A stretch of 64,000 bases of DNA, taken from NCBI RefSeq assembly GCF_001989615.1, contig NZ_CP019067.1, positions 2,108,001 to 2,172,000 on the forward strand, in the 5' to 3' direction. Numbering within the stretch: position 1 is the first letter of the stretch; each line of letters starts with the position of its first letter. Made by a program: the position numbers and the translations under genes. This document shows positions 24,720 to 33,644 of the stretch, in pieces. The notes below the pieces were generated by a model. That model had not been told where the DNA came from and ran no database searches. It worked only from the letters and a program-made list of their open reading frames with translations. Source of the DNA: Halorientalis sp. IM1011 (GTDB taxonomy: Archaea; Halobacteriota; Halobacteria; Halobacteriales; Haloarculaceae).

Positions 24720-25382
24720 TCAATCCATCGCGGAGTGGATGATCTGTGACTCGATGCGGTTGAGGTGTTCGCCGACAGTGCCGACGGTGCAGTCACAGAC
24801 GTCGGCGATCTCCTCGTATGTGGCCTGCCGCGGGACCTCGTAGTATCCCATCTCGACGGCCGCCTCCAGCACTTCGCGCTGGCGCTCGGTGAGGCCGGCG
24901 ATGGCACGCTCGTCGTCGGGATTGTACTCGCCCATCTGGGTCGCCTGGGCGTCGATCGTGTCGGGGACGTTCCGGAGCGCCTGCTGGATGTTGTCGTCGG
25001 TGCCGATCACCGTCACGCGGAGATAGCCCTCGCTGGTGAACCGGAGGGGGAGTTCGAGGACGAGGCGGTACTCGTCGAGCAGTTTCAACAGCCCGACCGC
25101 CGGTTCGCGGCCGGTGAAGTGGATGTAGGCGTAGTAGCCGTTCTCGTCGTTGCTGGGGATCAGTTCCCAGTCGATGACGTCGTCGTTGTCGGCCAACAGC
25201 GCCTCGGCCGCGGTCTCGTCGCCGCGTCCCCCGAGCAGGACGACGCCGGTCTCGTCCTCGAACAGGTTGATGTACTTCATCTGTTCGAGGGTGATGTCCG
25301 GGTGGTCCCGGGCCTCGGCCAGCGCCGGGTGGAAGTATCGCTCTTCGAGCGGGACGAACGTGAACGTGAAGTACCGCATCAT
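24720..25382 (-). CDS. Bat-type HTH transcriptional regulator
   Basis: 220 residues from the first of two tandem ATGs (the second begins one codon later). The N-terminal 150 residues are a sensing domain of the type seen in DmsR/Bat-like proteins, with FVPLEERYFHPALAEARDHPDI and DEDETGVVLLGGRGDE-like loops. The C-terminal HTH_10 reads LTERQREVLEAAVEMGYYEVPRQATYEEIADVCDCTVGTVGEHLNRIE. The target is unknown. It is divergent from the thioesterase gene with a 214-bp gap. Confidence 0.87.
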   Translation of the reverse strand: MMRYFTFTFVPLEERYFHPALAEARDHPDITLEQMKYINLFEDETGVVLLGGRGDETAAEALLADNDDVIDWELIPSNDENGYYAYIHFTGREPAVGLLKLLDEYRLVLELPLRFTSEGYLRVTVIGTDDNIQQALRNVPDTIDAQATQMGEYNPDDERAIAGLTERQREVLEAAVEMGYYEVPRQATYEEIADVCDCTVGTVGEHLNRIESQIIHSAMD

Positions 25383-25596
25383 GAGTCGGGGACCTCTCGT
25401 CCGTCCGGCAGTGTGTGGGCGATTCCCGTGTGGCCGGGCTGGTCGGCGAGCGATCGAACGTCGTGTGTCGGGTGTTGCGTGATCATCTCTCGGCACTGCC
25501 CCCCGTTACGGGACGCGGCTACGTGGATCCGACCGCGTGTGTACTCCCGTCGTTTATCTTCTGAACCCTTATTTTGCGGTGGTCGTATGGAGGCGT

Positions 25597-26049
25597 ATGG
25601 ACGTAACAGAAATCTTCTCGTACATGCCGTTTACGAACCTGGTCGGCATCGAGTTGACCGAGGCCGAGGACGGCTACGCCGAAGGACGCGTCGAGATGCG
25701 CGAGGAACTGGCCTCCGTCCCCGGCGGCGACGTGGCCCACGGCGGCGTCACCTACTCGCTGGCCGACACCGTTGGCGGCGCGGCCGTCATCTCGCTGGCC
25801 CAGGACGTGGCCCCGACGATCGACATGCGCATGGACTACCTCGCACCGGCGACGGACGACCTCTACGCCGAAGCGGAGGTCCTGCGAATGGGTGGCAGCG
25901 TCGCCGTCACCGACATCGACGTCTGGGACGCCGAGGAACACCACGTCGCCTCGGCCCGAGGCATCTACAAGACCGGCGGCGACAGCGAAGGCACGCCCTG
26001 GGTCCGCAGCGGCGACGACGAGCAGGAAGGAACCCCGGGCGACGAATAG
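25597..26049 (+). CDS. PaaI-type hotdog thioesterase
   Basis: 150 residues from MDVTEIFSYMPFTNLVGIEL. The hotdog motif is HGGVTYSLADTVGGAAVISLA, preceded by Gly-Gly-Asp-Val-Ala, matching PaaI family thioesterases that hydrolyse aryl or acyl-CoA. An upstream in-frame ATG at 25537 would add 20 hydrophobic residues and is unlikely. A TATA-like CTTATTTTG lies about 28 bases upstream. It converges on the lipoprotein gene with no gap. Confidence 0.88.
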   Translation: MDVTEIFSYMPFTNLVGIELTEAEDGYAEGRVEMREELASVPGGDVAHGGVTYSLADTVGGAAVISLAQDVAPTIDMRMDYLAPATDDLYAEAEVLRMGGSVAVTDIDVWDAEEHHVASARGIYKTGGDSEGTPWVRSGDDEQEGTPGDE

Positions 26050-27093
26050 TCACCGAAGCTGCCAGATCGCTTTCTCGTCGGCCCCGTTCGAGGTGAAGTC
26101 GAAGGAGAAATACAGCGGGCTGGCCCCGGCGTCGACGACGTACGGGATCTCCCCCTCGACGTGCTCGCCGGACGGGACGTTCGGACTCAGCGGCAACGCG
26201 GCGTCGAGTTGTTGCTGGACGCCCAGATCGAGCGCCTGCGGCGTCCCTCGCGCGCCTGTCAACAACGTCTGTCCAACGAGGCCGAGATACGCAGTCCGGT
26301 CTTTCGCGTTGTCGATACGGACCGTCGGAAAGAGGTACTCCCGGCCCTCGCCCGCTGTCGCCCCACCGACGCTGTCGGCGGTTCGCACCTCCGACACCGT
26401 CACAGTGAGGTCCGCCGCGGCGGCCTCCGCACCGACCTCCTCGACGGGAACGCGAAGCGACTGGCGGAATCGTGACTCCTGCCGCTGGGGTTCCGCGTCC
26501 AGATCGACGGTCACCCGCTCGAAGTCCGTTTCGACGGCGTTCACGTCGAAGACGAACGACCAGCCCTGGCTGTCGGCCGCCACCTCGAACGCGACGAACC
26601 CGCGGATAGTCTCGCCAGGCACGAGCAGTCCCTCGGTGAACTGGCTCCCCGTCTGTGAGACGAGCCTGAGCCGTTCACGCGTCGTGCCGTCGCCGTCGGT
26701 CAGCCGGAAGTCGGTCAGGTCACTCATCTCGAGGGCCTCGTCACCCCGGTTCTTGACCGACAGCACGACGACGAGGTACTCCTTCCCGCTGGGGGCCTCG
26801 CCCTCGCCACCGAGTCGTGCCCGGCGGTCGACGCCCTCCACGAGGAAGCCGACTGACTCGTCGAGGATCCGCTGCCCGACGACGGTCGACGGGCGCTCGC
26901 TGTCCAGGTCGGCCGCGTCGTCGGTCGGGGCGCCGTCGCCTGTGGTCTCACCCGAACCGACGGTCCCGCCGGAGAGTCCCGGCTGGCCCGTGGGCGTCGT
27001 CGAGCCGTCGCCGGAACAGCCGGCGAGTGCGAGACTGCCTGCGACCACGCCGGTTCGAAGGAGCGCGCGTCGAGAAACGGGATCGTCGGTCAT
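26050..27093 (-). CDS. Tat-exported lipoprotein with DUF4352-like domains
   Basis: 347 residues. The N-terminus has a twin-arginine motif and a lipobox: SRRALLRTGVVAGSLALAGCSGDG. Two beta-rich domains follow, each with the Ig-like pattern GKEYLVVVLSVKNRGDEAL and GREYLFPTVRIDNAKDRTAYL seen in DUF4352-type proteins. It is probably held on the cell surface by a lipid on Cys-26 or so. Function unknown. The frame ends directly next to the thioesterase stop codon. Confidence 0.83.
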   Translation of the reverse strand: MTDDPVSRRALLRTGVVAGSLALAGCSGDGSTTPTGQPGLSGGTVGSGETTGDGAPTDDAADLDSERPSTVVGQRILDESVGFLVEGVDRRARLGGEGEAPSGKEYLVVVLSVKNRGDEALEMSDLTDFRLTDGDGTTRERLRLVSQTGSQFTEGLLVPGETIRGFVAFEVAADSQGWSFVFDVNAVETDFERVTVDLDAEPQRQESRFRQSLRVPVEEVGAEAAAADLTVTVSEVRTADSVGGATAGEGREYLFPTVRIDNAKDRTAYLGLVGQTLLTGARGTPQALDLGVQQQLDAALPLSPNVPSGEHVEGEIPYVVDAGASPLYFSFDFTSNGADEKAIWQLR

Positions 27094-27175
27094 GTCGTCG
27101 GCGCTACGCCGACACCCGGTATAAGCCTCCTGACCTGAGAACGCTGGGCGACGGCGATTTCCCCGACCGAACCGA

Positions 27176-28861
27176 TCAGTCGCCGGTGGCTGCCGCGCCC
27201 TCGACGTTCTCCTCGGGCACGGTCCCGTCGTCGTTCCAGCCGCGCTGCTCGTAGTAACTCGACAGCTCTTCCGAGAGCCCGTCCAGTTCGTAGGGGAGCG
27301 CCTCGTCGTCGCTACGGTCCTTCCCGCGTTCGTTGTGGAAGTGTCGCTCCATCTCGACGATTCGGCTGCCCACGTCCATCAGCTGCTCGTAGTCCGTCTG
27401 GAACACCTTCTCGTAGCGTTCCTCTTCGGTGTAGGATGAGGAGAACTGACAGAGGACGCCGCTGTCCCTGACCGCCTTGAGGTTCTCCAGTTCGATGATC
27501 TTCCCCGATTTCCCCTCGACGCCTTCCTTGTCCATGGCCTCGTTGGGCGAGACCAGCGGGTACTCGTAGTCGTAGGCGACCGAGTACATGTGGTCGGCCC
27601 CGCGGTTCGAGGTGGCGTAGGAGAGGCCCTGGCCGTTGAGCGTGCGGCCGTCGTGGGCGGCGAACTCCATGCCCTTCATCGTCCAGTTCTCGACGCCGAG
27701 GTCGTCGTGGATGCGGTCGATCCCCTCCGCGAGCATATCGCCCTCGCCCTCGCGGTAGGCGATCTTCTCGACGAGGTCGAGCAAGAGGTCCTCGTTGCCG
27801 AACTCGTCGTTGGCGGCGAGATAGGCCGAGACCGTGTCGCCACAGGAGATGGTGTCCAGCCCGAGCCGGTCACACAGCTCGTTTGCCTCCATGATCGTCC
27901 GGAAGTTGTCGACCAGCGCGTTCGACCCGAAGGCCATCACCGTCTCCCACTCCGGGCCTTCGGTCGTGAACCCGTCCGATTCGTCCTTCGTGGGGAGTTT
28001 GCACGCGAACGCACACGACGAACAGGTCCCCTTCTTGTACTTGTGGTCGATGACCGCCGACGAGCCGATATTTTCGAGTTTGTCGTAGGACAGCTCCTCG
28101 AAGTACTTCGTCGGGACCGCCTCGACCGCGTTGGCGAACGACGAGACCGAGGTGGTCCCGGCATCCTTCATCGGGCTGTCGGAGGTCGCGGCCTCCTGGT
28201 GGATCGCCTGTGTCACCTCGTCGTCGAGTTCGATCTCCGGTCGGGAGTCGCCGTCGAAGGTGAGGAACTTCACGTTCTTCGAGCCCAGCACCGCGCCGAG
28301 GCCGCCGCGGCCGAACGCCCGTGACTCGGAGGTGATGATCGCGGCGAAGCGGACCAGGTTCTCGCCGGCCGGACCCGCGATGGCCGCGTGTTCGTTACCC
28401 AGATCGTGTTCCTCGTCCAGATACTCGATGGTCTCGGGGATGGTCGCTTCTTCGAGGTGGTCGACTTGCTCGAAGGTGACGCCCTCGTCGGTCACGTGGA
28501 CGCCGACCAGTTCGTCGCTCGCGCCGGTGATCTCCACCGCGCCGTAGCCCGTATCCGCGAACGGCCGAGACATGAACCCGCCCGCGTTCGAGGACAGCAG
28601 ACCGTCGGTCAGCGGCGACAGTCCCGTGCAGTTCATCCGGCCCGTGAAGCTCATCGTCGAGGTCTGGAGCGGCCCCGTCGCGAAAAAGAGGCTGTTCTCC
28701 GGCCCGAGCGGGTCCGCGTCGAAGGGGATCCGCTCGTGAGCGAGTTTCGTGCCCACACCCCGGCCGCCGACGAACGACTCCAGTACGTCGTCGATGTTCT
28801 CCGTCTCCGTCTCCTGTTCGCCCACGTCCACCGACAGCAGTGGACCCTGCCCGTGTATCAT
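27176..28861 (-). CDS. Aldehyde:ferredoxin oxidoreductase family protein
   Basis: 561 residues from MIHGQGPLLSVDVG. AOR features: FVGGRGVGTKLAHE near the start, TGPLQTSTMSFTGRMNCTG, AFGRGGLGAVLGSKNVK, and the [4Fe-4S] ligands in CSSCAFACK (C-x2-C-x3-C) with a further Cys near the C-terminus (VLCQFS). AOR enzymes oxidise aldehydes with a tungsten-bispterin cofactor and ferredoxin. The length is a little shorter than the usual 600. The MobB-MoaE fusion in this window may supply pterin. A TATA box marks a leaderless start. Confidence 0.9.
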   Translation of the reverse strand: MIHGQGPLLSVDVGEQETETENIDDVLESFVGGRGVGTKLAHERIPFDADPLGPENSLFFATGPLQTSTMSFTGRMNCTGLSPLTDGLLSSNAGGFMSRPFADTGYGAVEITGASDELVGVHVTDEGVTFEQVDHLEEATIPETIEYLDEEHDLGNEHAAIAGPAGENLVRFAAIITSESRAFGRGGLGAVLGSKNVKFLTFDGDSRPEIELDDEVTQAIHQEAATSDSPMKDAGTTSVSSFANAVEAVPTKYFEELSYDKLENIGSSAVIDHKYKKGTCSSCAFACKLPTKDESDGFTTEGPEWETVMAFGSNALVDNFRTIMEANELCDRLGLDTISCGDTVSAYLAANDEFGNEDLLLDLVEKIAYREGEGDMLAEGIDRIHDDLGVENWTMKGMEFAAHDGRTLNGQGLSYATSNRGADHMYSVAYDYEYPLVSPNEAMDKEGVEGKSGKIIELENLKAVRDSGVLCQFSSSYTEEERYEKVFQTDYEQLMDVGSRIVEMERHFHNERGKDRSDDEALPYELDGLSEELSSYYEQRGWNDDGTVPEENVEGAAATGD

Positions 28862-28885
28862 TGAACGTGGCAACGACTGGGAGCC

Positions 28886-28893
28886 TAATAAAT
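28886..28893 (-). promoter_or_regulatory. TATA box for the AOR gene
   Basis: ATTTATTA on the minus strand, centred 28-29 bases before the ATG at 28861. It rules out the in-frame start 42 bases upstream. Confidence 0.65.
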
Positions 28894-28978
28894 CAATAGC
28901 CACTGGACACGGACGTTTTTAACCGCCCTTCCGGATGGAAGGCTCTGTCCCGATCCGATCTAACAGTGGTCGAACGAG

Positions 28979-29989
28979 CTATCGGTCGCCCGTCACCGCT
29001 TCCATCGTCGTCTCCTTGTGCTCCTGGCTCATACCGGAGACGAAGCCGACCCGGACGGCGTCGACGCCGTCGACAGCGGCGAAATCTTCGACCTTCGCGC
29101 GGACGTCCTCGGGTGTGCCGGTCGCGGCCACGGCGTCGAGCAACTCGTCCGGGAGCGCCGCCGCCATCGCCGCCGTGTCCCGATCCTCCCACGCCGCGCG
29201 GATCTCCTCGACCGCTTCTTCGTACCCCTGTTCGGCGATCGAATCCCCGTAGAAGGGGCCGTACGCGCCGATCAGGAAGGCGATCATCTGGCGGGCCATC
29301 GTGCGTGCGGTCTCGCCGTCCTCGGTCGCACAGCAGCGAACGATGGGGCTGACCCGGAGGTCGTCGGCATTCCGATCACCGAGGTCGGCCCCGCGCCGGA
29401 GGTCGTCCATGCGCTCGTCGAGACCGTCGAGGGTGAACAGCTGGGGGATCCAGCCGTCGGCGAACCGGCCGGCGAGTTCGACGGCTTTGGGCCCGAGCGC
29501 GGCCACGTCGATGGCCGGGGGGTCCGCCGGCACTTCGCCCTCGTAGCTCATCCCGCCGAGGTCGTAGAACTCGCCGTCGTAGTCCACGTCGCCGCCGGCA
29601 CAGACCTGCCGGACGACGTCGATGGTCTCCCGGAGGCGGCGCAGCGGGCGGTCGAACTCCTGCCCGTGCCAGCGCTCGGCGATGGCGGGCGAACTCGTTC
29701 CTAAACTCATGCGGAACCGGCCGTCGCTCACGTCGTGCATGGTGAGTGCGGTCTGACCCAGCACGGTCGGGGCCCGGGAGTACGGCGATATCACGTCGTC
29801 GGTGATGCCGATGTCGTCGGTCCGCTCGGCGAGGACGGTGAGCACGGGGACGATGTTGTAGCCGGTCGTCTCGCCCATCGTGACGTGGCTGAAGCCGTAC
29901 GCCTCGGCGCGCTGGGCCTGGTCGGCCAGCGAGTCGACGCTGTCGTGGTCGCGGCTCATCAACACGAGGTCGCAGGTCGGGGCCGTCAT
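28979..29989 (-). CDS. LLM-class F420-dependent oxidoreductase
   Basis: 336 residues. Luciferase-like fold with MTAPTCDLVLMSRDHDSV, AQRAEAYGFSHVTMGETTGYN, ALTMHDVSDGRFRMSLGTSSP and a C-terminal part with TGTPEDVRAKVEDFAAVDGV. It fits the haloarchaeal TIGR04024-like group. The substrate is not known. The protein probably uses reduced F420, whose biosynthetic gene cofE is 11 kb away. It lies upstream of the AOR gene on the same strand, but that gene has its own promoter. Confidence 0.88.
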   Translation of the reverse strand: MTAPTCDLVLMSRDHDSVDSLADQAQRAEAYGFSHVTMGETTGYNIVPVLTVLAERTDDIGITDDVISPYSRAPTVLGQTALTMHDVSDGRFRMSLGTSSPAIAERWHGQEFDRPLRRLRETIDVVRQVCAGGDVDYDGEFYDLGGMSYEGEVPADPPAIDVAALGPKAVELAGRFADGWIPQLFTLDGLDERMDDLRRGADLGDRNADDLRVSPIVRCCATEDGETARTMARQMIAFLIGAYGPFYGDSIAEQGYEEAVEEIRAAWEDRDTAAMAAALPDELLDAVAATGTPEDVRAKVEDFAAVDGVDAVRVGFVSGMSQEHKETTMEAVTGDR

Positions 29990-30053
29990 GCGCCGACAAA
30001 AACAGGGAACCGGCTTAAGCGTTGGAGGGGTGGATGGGTGATGTTCGGGCCGC

Positions 30054-30212
30054 TCATCGCACGTCGGCCAGCGAGACGACGAGGTCGGACTGGAGCCACC
30101 GGGCGGTGTCCTCGCGGTCGTAGACGACGAGGGCGTCGCCCGCCGTGAACTGTCTGTACCTGCTCTGGGGATCGTCGCCCTCGTCTGCGGGGTCCGTTTC
30201 GGAGTGGGTCAT
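30054..30212 (-). CDS. Small acidic protein (DUF7331-like), 52 residues
   Basis: Starts MTHSETDPADEGDDPQSRYR and has the conserved-looking end DALVVYDREDTARWLQSDLVVSL. This matches the small haloarchaeal DUF7331 family as I recall it. A TATA box lies about 34 bases upstream. Function unknown. It is too short to be found by length filters, but has good codon use and a clear promoter. Confidence 0.72.
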   Translation of the reverse strand: MTHSETDPADEGDDPQSRYRQFTAGDALVVYDREDTARWLQSDLVVSLADVR

Positions 30213-30242
30213 CGTCGGTTCCTGCTTGTGAGGCGATCACCA

Positions 30243-30250
30243 TATAAATC
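30243..30250 (-). promoter_or_regulatory. TATA box for the DUF7331-like gene
   Basis: GATTTATATG on the minus strand, centred about 34 bases before the ATG, which gives a leader of only a few bases. Confidence 0.6.
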
Positions 30251-30372
30251 CGAGACCGTATCGTTCGTTACAGGCCATTTAACGTGTGTTCGACGCAGAA
30301 GTGTCGGCCGAACGGATCGAAACGTCGTAAAACGACGTGAAAGGTGCAAAACGAGAGACGGCTCGCCGACGA

Positions 30373-32244
30373 TCAGTCGGGGTCGACCATCTTCATGGCG
30401 CTCCGGACGGCGTCGCGTTTGCCCAGCAGCGTCACCCGGTCGCCCGCCTCGATGACGTAGTCCGGGCCGGGGACCTCGACCTCGCCGTCGCGATCGACCA
30501 GGGCGACGAGGCAGGTCTCGGGCAGTTCCGGGCCGATCTCCTGGATCGATCGGCCGATCAGTTCCTCCGACGTGACCTCGACTTCCTGTACGTCGCCCTC
30601 GCGGCCCACGTCGGTCATCCAGTGGGCCAGCGCGGGGCGTTCGATCTGGTTGTCCATCGCCCACGCGGTCGCCATCGCCGAGGAGATGGTCCGGACGCCG
30701 AGTTCCTCGAAGGCCTCGACGTTGTCGGGGTTGTTCGCGCGTGCGATCACCCGGTCGGTGTCGAACTTCGAGCTCGACAGCTGGGCGATCAGCAGGTTCG
30801 CGTCGTCGTCCCCGGTCGCGGCGACGACGGTCTTGGCGTTGGCACCGCCCGCTTCCCGGAGCACGTCGGTGTCGGTACCGTCACCCCAGACTACGGAGTA
30901 GCCCTCGTTGCGGGTTCGTTCGACTACCTGTTCGTCCTCCTCGACGATCACGACGTTCTCGCCGCGATCCTCGAGCCGTTCGGCCAGCGCACGGCCGACC
31001 TGACCGCCGCCGACGATGATGACTCGCATTGGTATCACGTTCAGTTGTTCCGCGATGTAGCGCGCGAAGCCGCCCTGGATGGCGACTGTCACGAAGATAA
31101 CCAGAAACACCGTCCCGACGAGGGTCTGGGCCTGCTGGTCCAGCCCCTGAGCCTGCATCTGGACGGCGAACAGCGTCGCGACCGAGGCGGGGATGATACC
31201 CCGCGGGCCCACGAAGCTGATGAACAGTTTCTCCGGTCGGGTGAACCGGTCACCGCGGGTCGAGACGAAGACGAGCAGCGGGCGGATCACCAGCATGACT
31301 GCGGCGACGACCGCGAGTCCGGGCAGCCCGAGCCGGAGCAGGTCGCCCACGTCCAGCAACGCGGCCAGCGCGATGAACACGAAAGATAGGACGATCAGCG
31401 TCACGTCGCCTTTGAACGACTCGATATCGTCCTCGTAGGGGATGTCCGCGTTCCCCAGCAGGAGGCCGGCGGTCGCGACGGCGGCGACGCCGGCCTCGCT
31501 GGCGAGGGAATCGGCGGCCCCGTACGCGATCAACGCGCCCGCGAAGGTGAGCAGGCGGGCGTTACGCGGTGCGTTCCCCGCCGAGAGGTCGGCGTATTTG
31601 AGCAGGGCGTAGATCACGGCGGCGACGATGACGCCGATGAGCAGGCCGATCCCGAGCCGGGCGAAAAACTCCCTGACGAACGCTCCACCGGCGGCTTCGC
31701 GGACGATGATCACCTTGAAGACGACGACGGCGACGATGGCGGCCGTCACGTCGTTGACGATCCCCTCGGTTTCGAGGGCGGCCGCCACCCGCTCCCGGAC
31801 CGGGACCACGTCGAGGATCGGCGTGACGACGGTCGGGCCGGTCGCGACGAGCAAGGCCCCGATCAAGACGGACAGATCCCAGGGCTGGCCGAGCGCGAAC
31901 CGGACCGTCACGGCCGTCCCGACCAGCGCGATGGCGGCACCGACGGTCACCAGCCGCAGGGCGGCCGCCGGGGCTTCCCTGATGCGGTCCAGTCGGAGGT
32001 GGAACGCACCCTCGAAGACGATGATGGCGACCGAGAGCCCGACGATGGCCGGGAGCGCGCCGCCGAAGGTCGCTGCCGAGAGGATTCGGGTGCCGAAGAT
32101 GAGCTCGGAGAGCGGCCCCAGTATCAGCCCCGCGGAGACGAGAAAGATGATACTCGGAACCTGGAATCGGGCGGCCAGCAACTGTGCCCCCACGCCGAGT
32201 CCGATGATGGCAGCCACCAGCGGGATGATCTCACCTGTGGCCAC
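30373..32244 (-). CDS. Cation:proton antiporter with RCK domains (KefC/NhaP-like)
   Basis: 623 residues from a GTG with GGAGG 7 bases upstream. About twelve membrane helices (residues 5-390) include ATGPTVVTPIL, a CPA antiporter motif, and FISFVGPRGIIPASVATLFA. An RCK_N domain follows with the nucleotide-binding MRVIIVGGGQVGRALAERLEDRG, then an RCK_C domain near 540-620. It probably exchanges K+ or Na+ for protons under control of a nucleotide. The in-frame ATG 51 bases upstream lacks an SD site. Confidence 0.92.
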   Translation of the reverse strand: MATGEIIPLVAAIIGLGVGAQLLAARFQVPSIIFLVSAGLILGPLSELIFGTRILSAATFGGALPAIVGLSVAIIVFEGAFHLRLDRIREAPAAALRLVTVGAAIALVGTAVTVRFALGQPWDLSVLIGALLVATGPTVVTPILDVVPVRERVAAALETEGIVNDVTAAIVAVVVFKVIIVREAAGGAFVREFFARLGIGLLIGVIVAAVIYALLKYADLSAGNAPRNARLLTFAGALIAYGAADSLASEAGVAAVATAGLLLGNADIPYEDDIESFKGDVTLIVLSFVFIALAALLDVGDLLRLGLPGLAVVAAVMLVIRPLLVFVSTRGDRFTRPEKLFISFVGPRGIIPASVATLFAVQMQAQGLDQQAQTLVGTVFLVIFVTVAIQGGFARYIAEQLNVIPMRVIIVGGGQVGRALAERLEDRGENVVIVEEDEQVVERTRNEGYSVVWGDGTDTDVLREAGGANAKTVVAATGDDDANLLIAQLSSSKFDTDRVIARANNPDNVEAFEELGVRTISSAMATAWAMDNQIERPALAHWMTDVGREGDVQEVEVTSEELIGRSIQEIGPELPETCLVALVDRDGEVEVPGPDYVIEAGDRVTLLGKRDAVRSAMKMVDPD

Positions 32245-32251
32245 GTCTAAT

Positions 32252-32256
32252 CCTCC
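32252..32256 (-). promoter_or_regulatory. Shine-Dalgarno site deciding the antiporter GTG start
   Basis: GGAGG on the minus strand, 7 bases before GTG at 32244. It favours this GTG over an ATG 51 bases upstream. Confidence 0.6.
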
Positions 32257-32336
32257 ATACACCGGCAGCGACGAACGCCCGGGGCATAAACGCATTCACT
32301 CGCCGCCGCCACGCCTGCGGTCGGTTCCGCCAGACG

Positions 32337-33242
32337 CTACTCCGATCGGGTGTCGAGATACGCCAAGACGCCGCGCGTGTTCATCCGTGCTTCCGCACTG
32401 GCTTTTCGCTCGCCCCAGACCCCGGTCATCGACGTGGTGTCGCCGAAGTACTCGATCACGGCGTCGTCGTCACTGAGTTCGTCACGTTTCCGTTCGACCG
32501 CCGCGACCCACTCGGTCAACACGTCGGCGTACTCCCGGAGTCGGTCGTCGGCCGCCGCCGGCCCGAAGTGACCGTAACAGAGCACGTCGGGATCACAGTC
32601 ACGGATCGTGTGGAGGTCCCCGAGACACCCTTCGAGATCGAAGTCCGACGGCGGCGACGTCTGGTGGATGCTATCGAGTTCGGGGACGTAGATCCCCGCC
32701 GCGTCGCCGGTGAACACGACGGACTCGTCGGGTAACTCGAAGACGACCTGGTGGGGTGCGTGCCCGGGCGTGTGGTGGGCTCGTAGCTCGCGGTCGCCGA
32801 GGTCGAGCACGTCACCGCCGGTGATCTCGCGGATGCGGTCCTCGGGGATGGGTTTCGGGTCCGCGTAGAACTCCCACTGATCGCCGACGGCCCGTTTCGT
32901 GCCCGCGATCAGCCCCGAGGGCTCGACGAGGTGGCGCGCCCCCGACTCGTGGATCACCACGTCGGCGTTCGGGCACGCCTCGGCGAGATAGCCCGCGCCG
33001 CCGGCGTGATCGAGGTGGACGTGGGTCAGCGCGATGGTCGCCAGGTCCTCGGGTGCGATCCCCGCCGCCCTGAGGCCGTCGAGGATCGCCTCGTAGTTGG
33101 TGCCGATGCCCGAGTCGACGATGGCTGGCTCGTCGGCGTCGACGATGTACACCGCGCCGTACTCGGCGGTGTCGTACATACCCGTATCGACGTAGGTGAC
33201 GCCGTCGACGCCGTCGACGGTCAGGTGGTCGCCGATTGCCAT
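32337..33242 (-). CDS. MBL-fold metallo-hydrolase, 301 residues
   Basis: Starts MAIGDHLTVDGVDGVTYVDT. The metal site is THVHLDHAGG (HxHxDH), with further ligands in HTPGHAPHQVVFELP and FTGDAAGIYVPEL, and GHFGP near residue 230. This pattern fits the glyoxalase II/beta-lactamase fold group. The substrate is unknown. It is divergent from the cold-shock gene with a 128-bp gap. Confidence 0.9.
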   Translation of the reverse strand: MAIGDHLTVDGVDGVTYVDTGMYDTAEYGAVYIVDADEPAIVDSGIGTNYEAILDGLRAAGIAPEDLATIALTHVHLDHAGGAGYLAEACPNADVVIHESGARHLVEPSGLIAGTKRAVGDQWEFYADPKPIPEDRIREITGGDVLDLGDRELRAHHTPGHAPHQVVFELPDESVVFTGDAAGIYVPELDSIHQTSPPSDFDLEGCLGDLHTIRDCDPDVLCYGHFGPAAADDRLREYADVLTEWVAAVERKRDELSDDDAVIEYFGDTTSMTGVWGERKASAEARMNTRGVLAYLDTRSE

Positions 33243-33335
33243 ACGGCTACTCTGTAGTCCCCGGAAGAAATCCGTTCCGGCGGGACCACTGCCCACACCA
33301 GTCGCGGGCGGTCCGTGGTAACTCGACCCTCGCCA

Positions 33336-33344
33336 CCCTTATCC
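33336..33344 (+). promoter_or_regulatory. TATA-like box for the cold-shock gene
   Basis: CCCTTATCC centred about 30 bases before the ATG at 33371; predicts a nearly leaderless transcript. Confidence 0.45.
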
Positions 33345-33370
33345 CTCCCCCGCGGTTGTATACAGAGGCA

Positions 33371-33565
33371 ATGGCAAACGGTACGGTCGATTTCTTCAAC
33401 GACACAGGCGGCTACGGTTTCATCGAGACTGACGACGCGGACGAGGACGTGTTCTTCCACATGGAAGACGTCGGCGGCCCGGATCTCGAAGAAGGACAGG
33501 AAGTCGAATTCGACATCGAACAGGCCGACAAGGGCCCCCGCGCGACGAACCTCGTTCGTAACTGA
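33371..33565 (+). CDS. Cold-shock domain protein
   Basis: 64 residues, one cold-shock domain. It starts MANGTVDFFNDTGGYGFIET with RNP1-like GYGFIE and RNP2-like DVFFHMEDV, then GQEVEFDIEQADKGPRATNL. It binds single-stranded nucleic acid and is thought to act as an RNA chaperone. It is more acidic than bacterial CspA, as expected for a halophile. Confidence 0.96.
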   Translation: MANGTVDFFNDTGGYGFIETDDADEDVFFHMEDVGGPDLEEGQEVEFDIEQADKGPRATNLVRN

Positions 33566-33644
33566 ACGGATTCCGACCGCGAATTTTCCGAGACGCTTCC
33601 CGGTGAGCGACGGCACCGTTCCGATTTCGACTCTTCGACGAGAC

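Noticed and set aside
27313-27323. A match to the GANCGNAGNGA loop (TCGCTACGGTC on the top strand).
   Set aside because: Flanks are not complementary, and the bases encode a plain part of the AOR protein, so it is a chance match.
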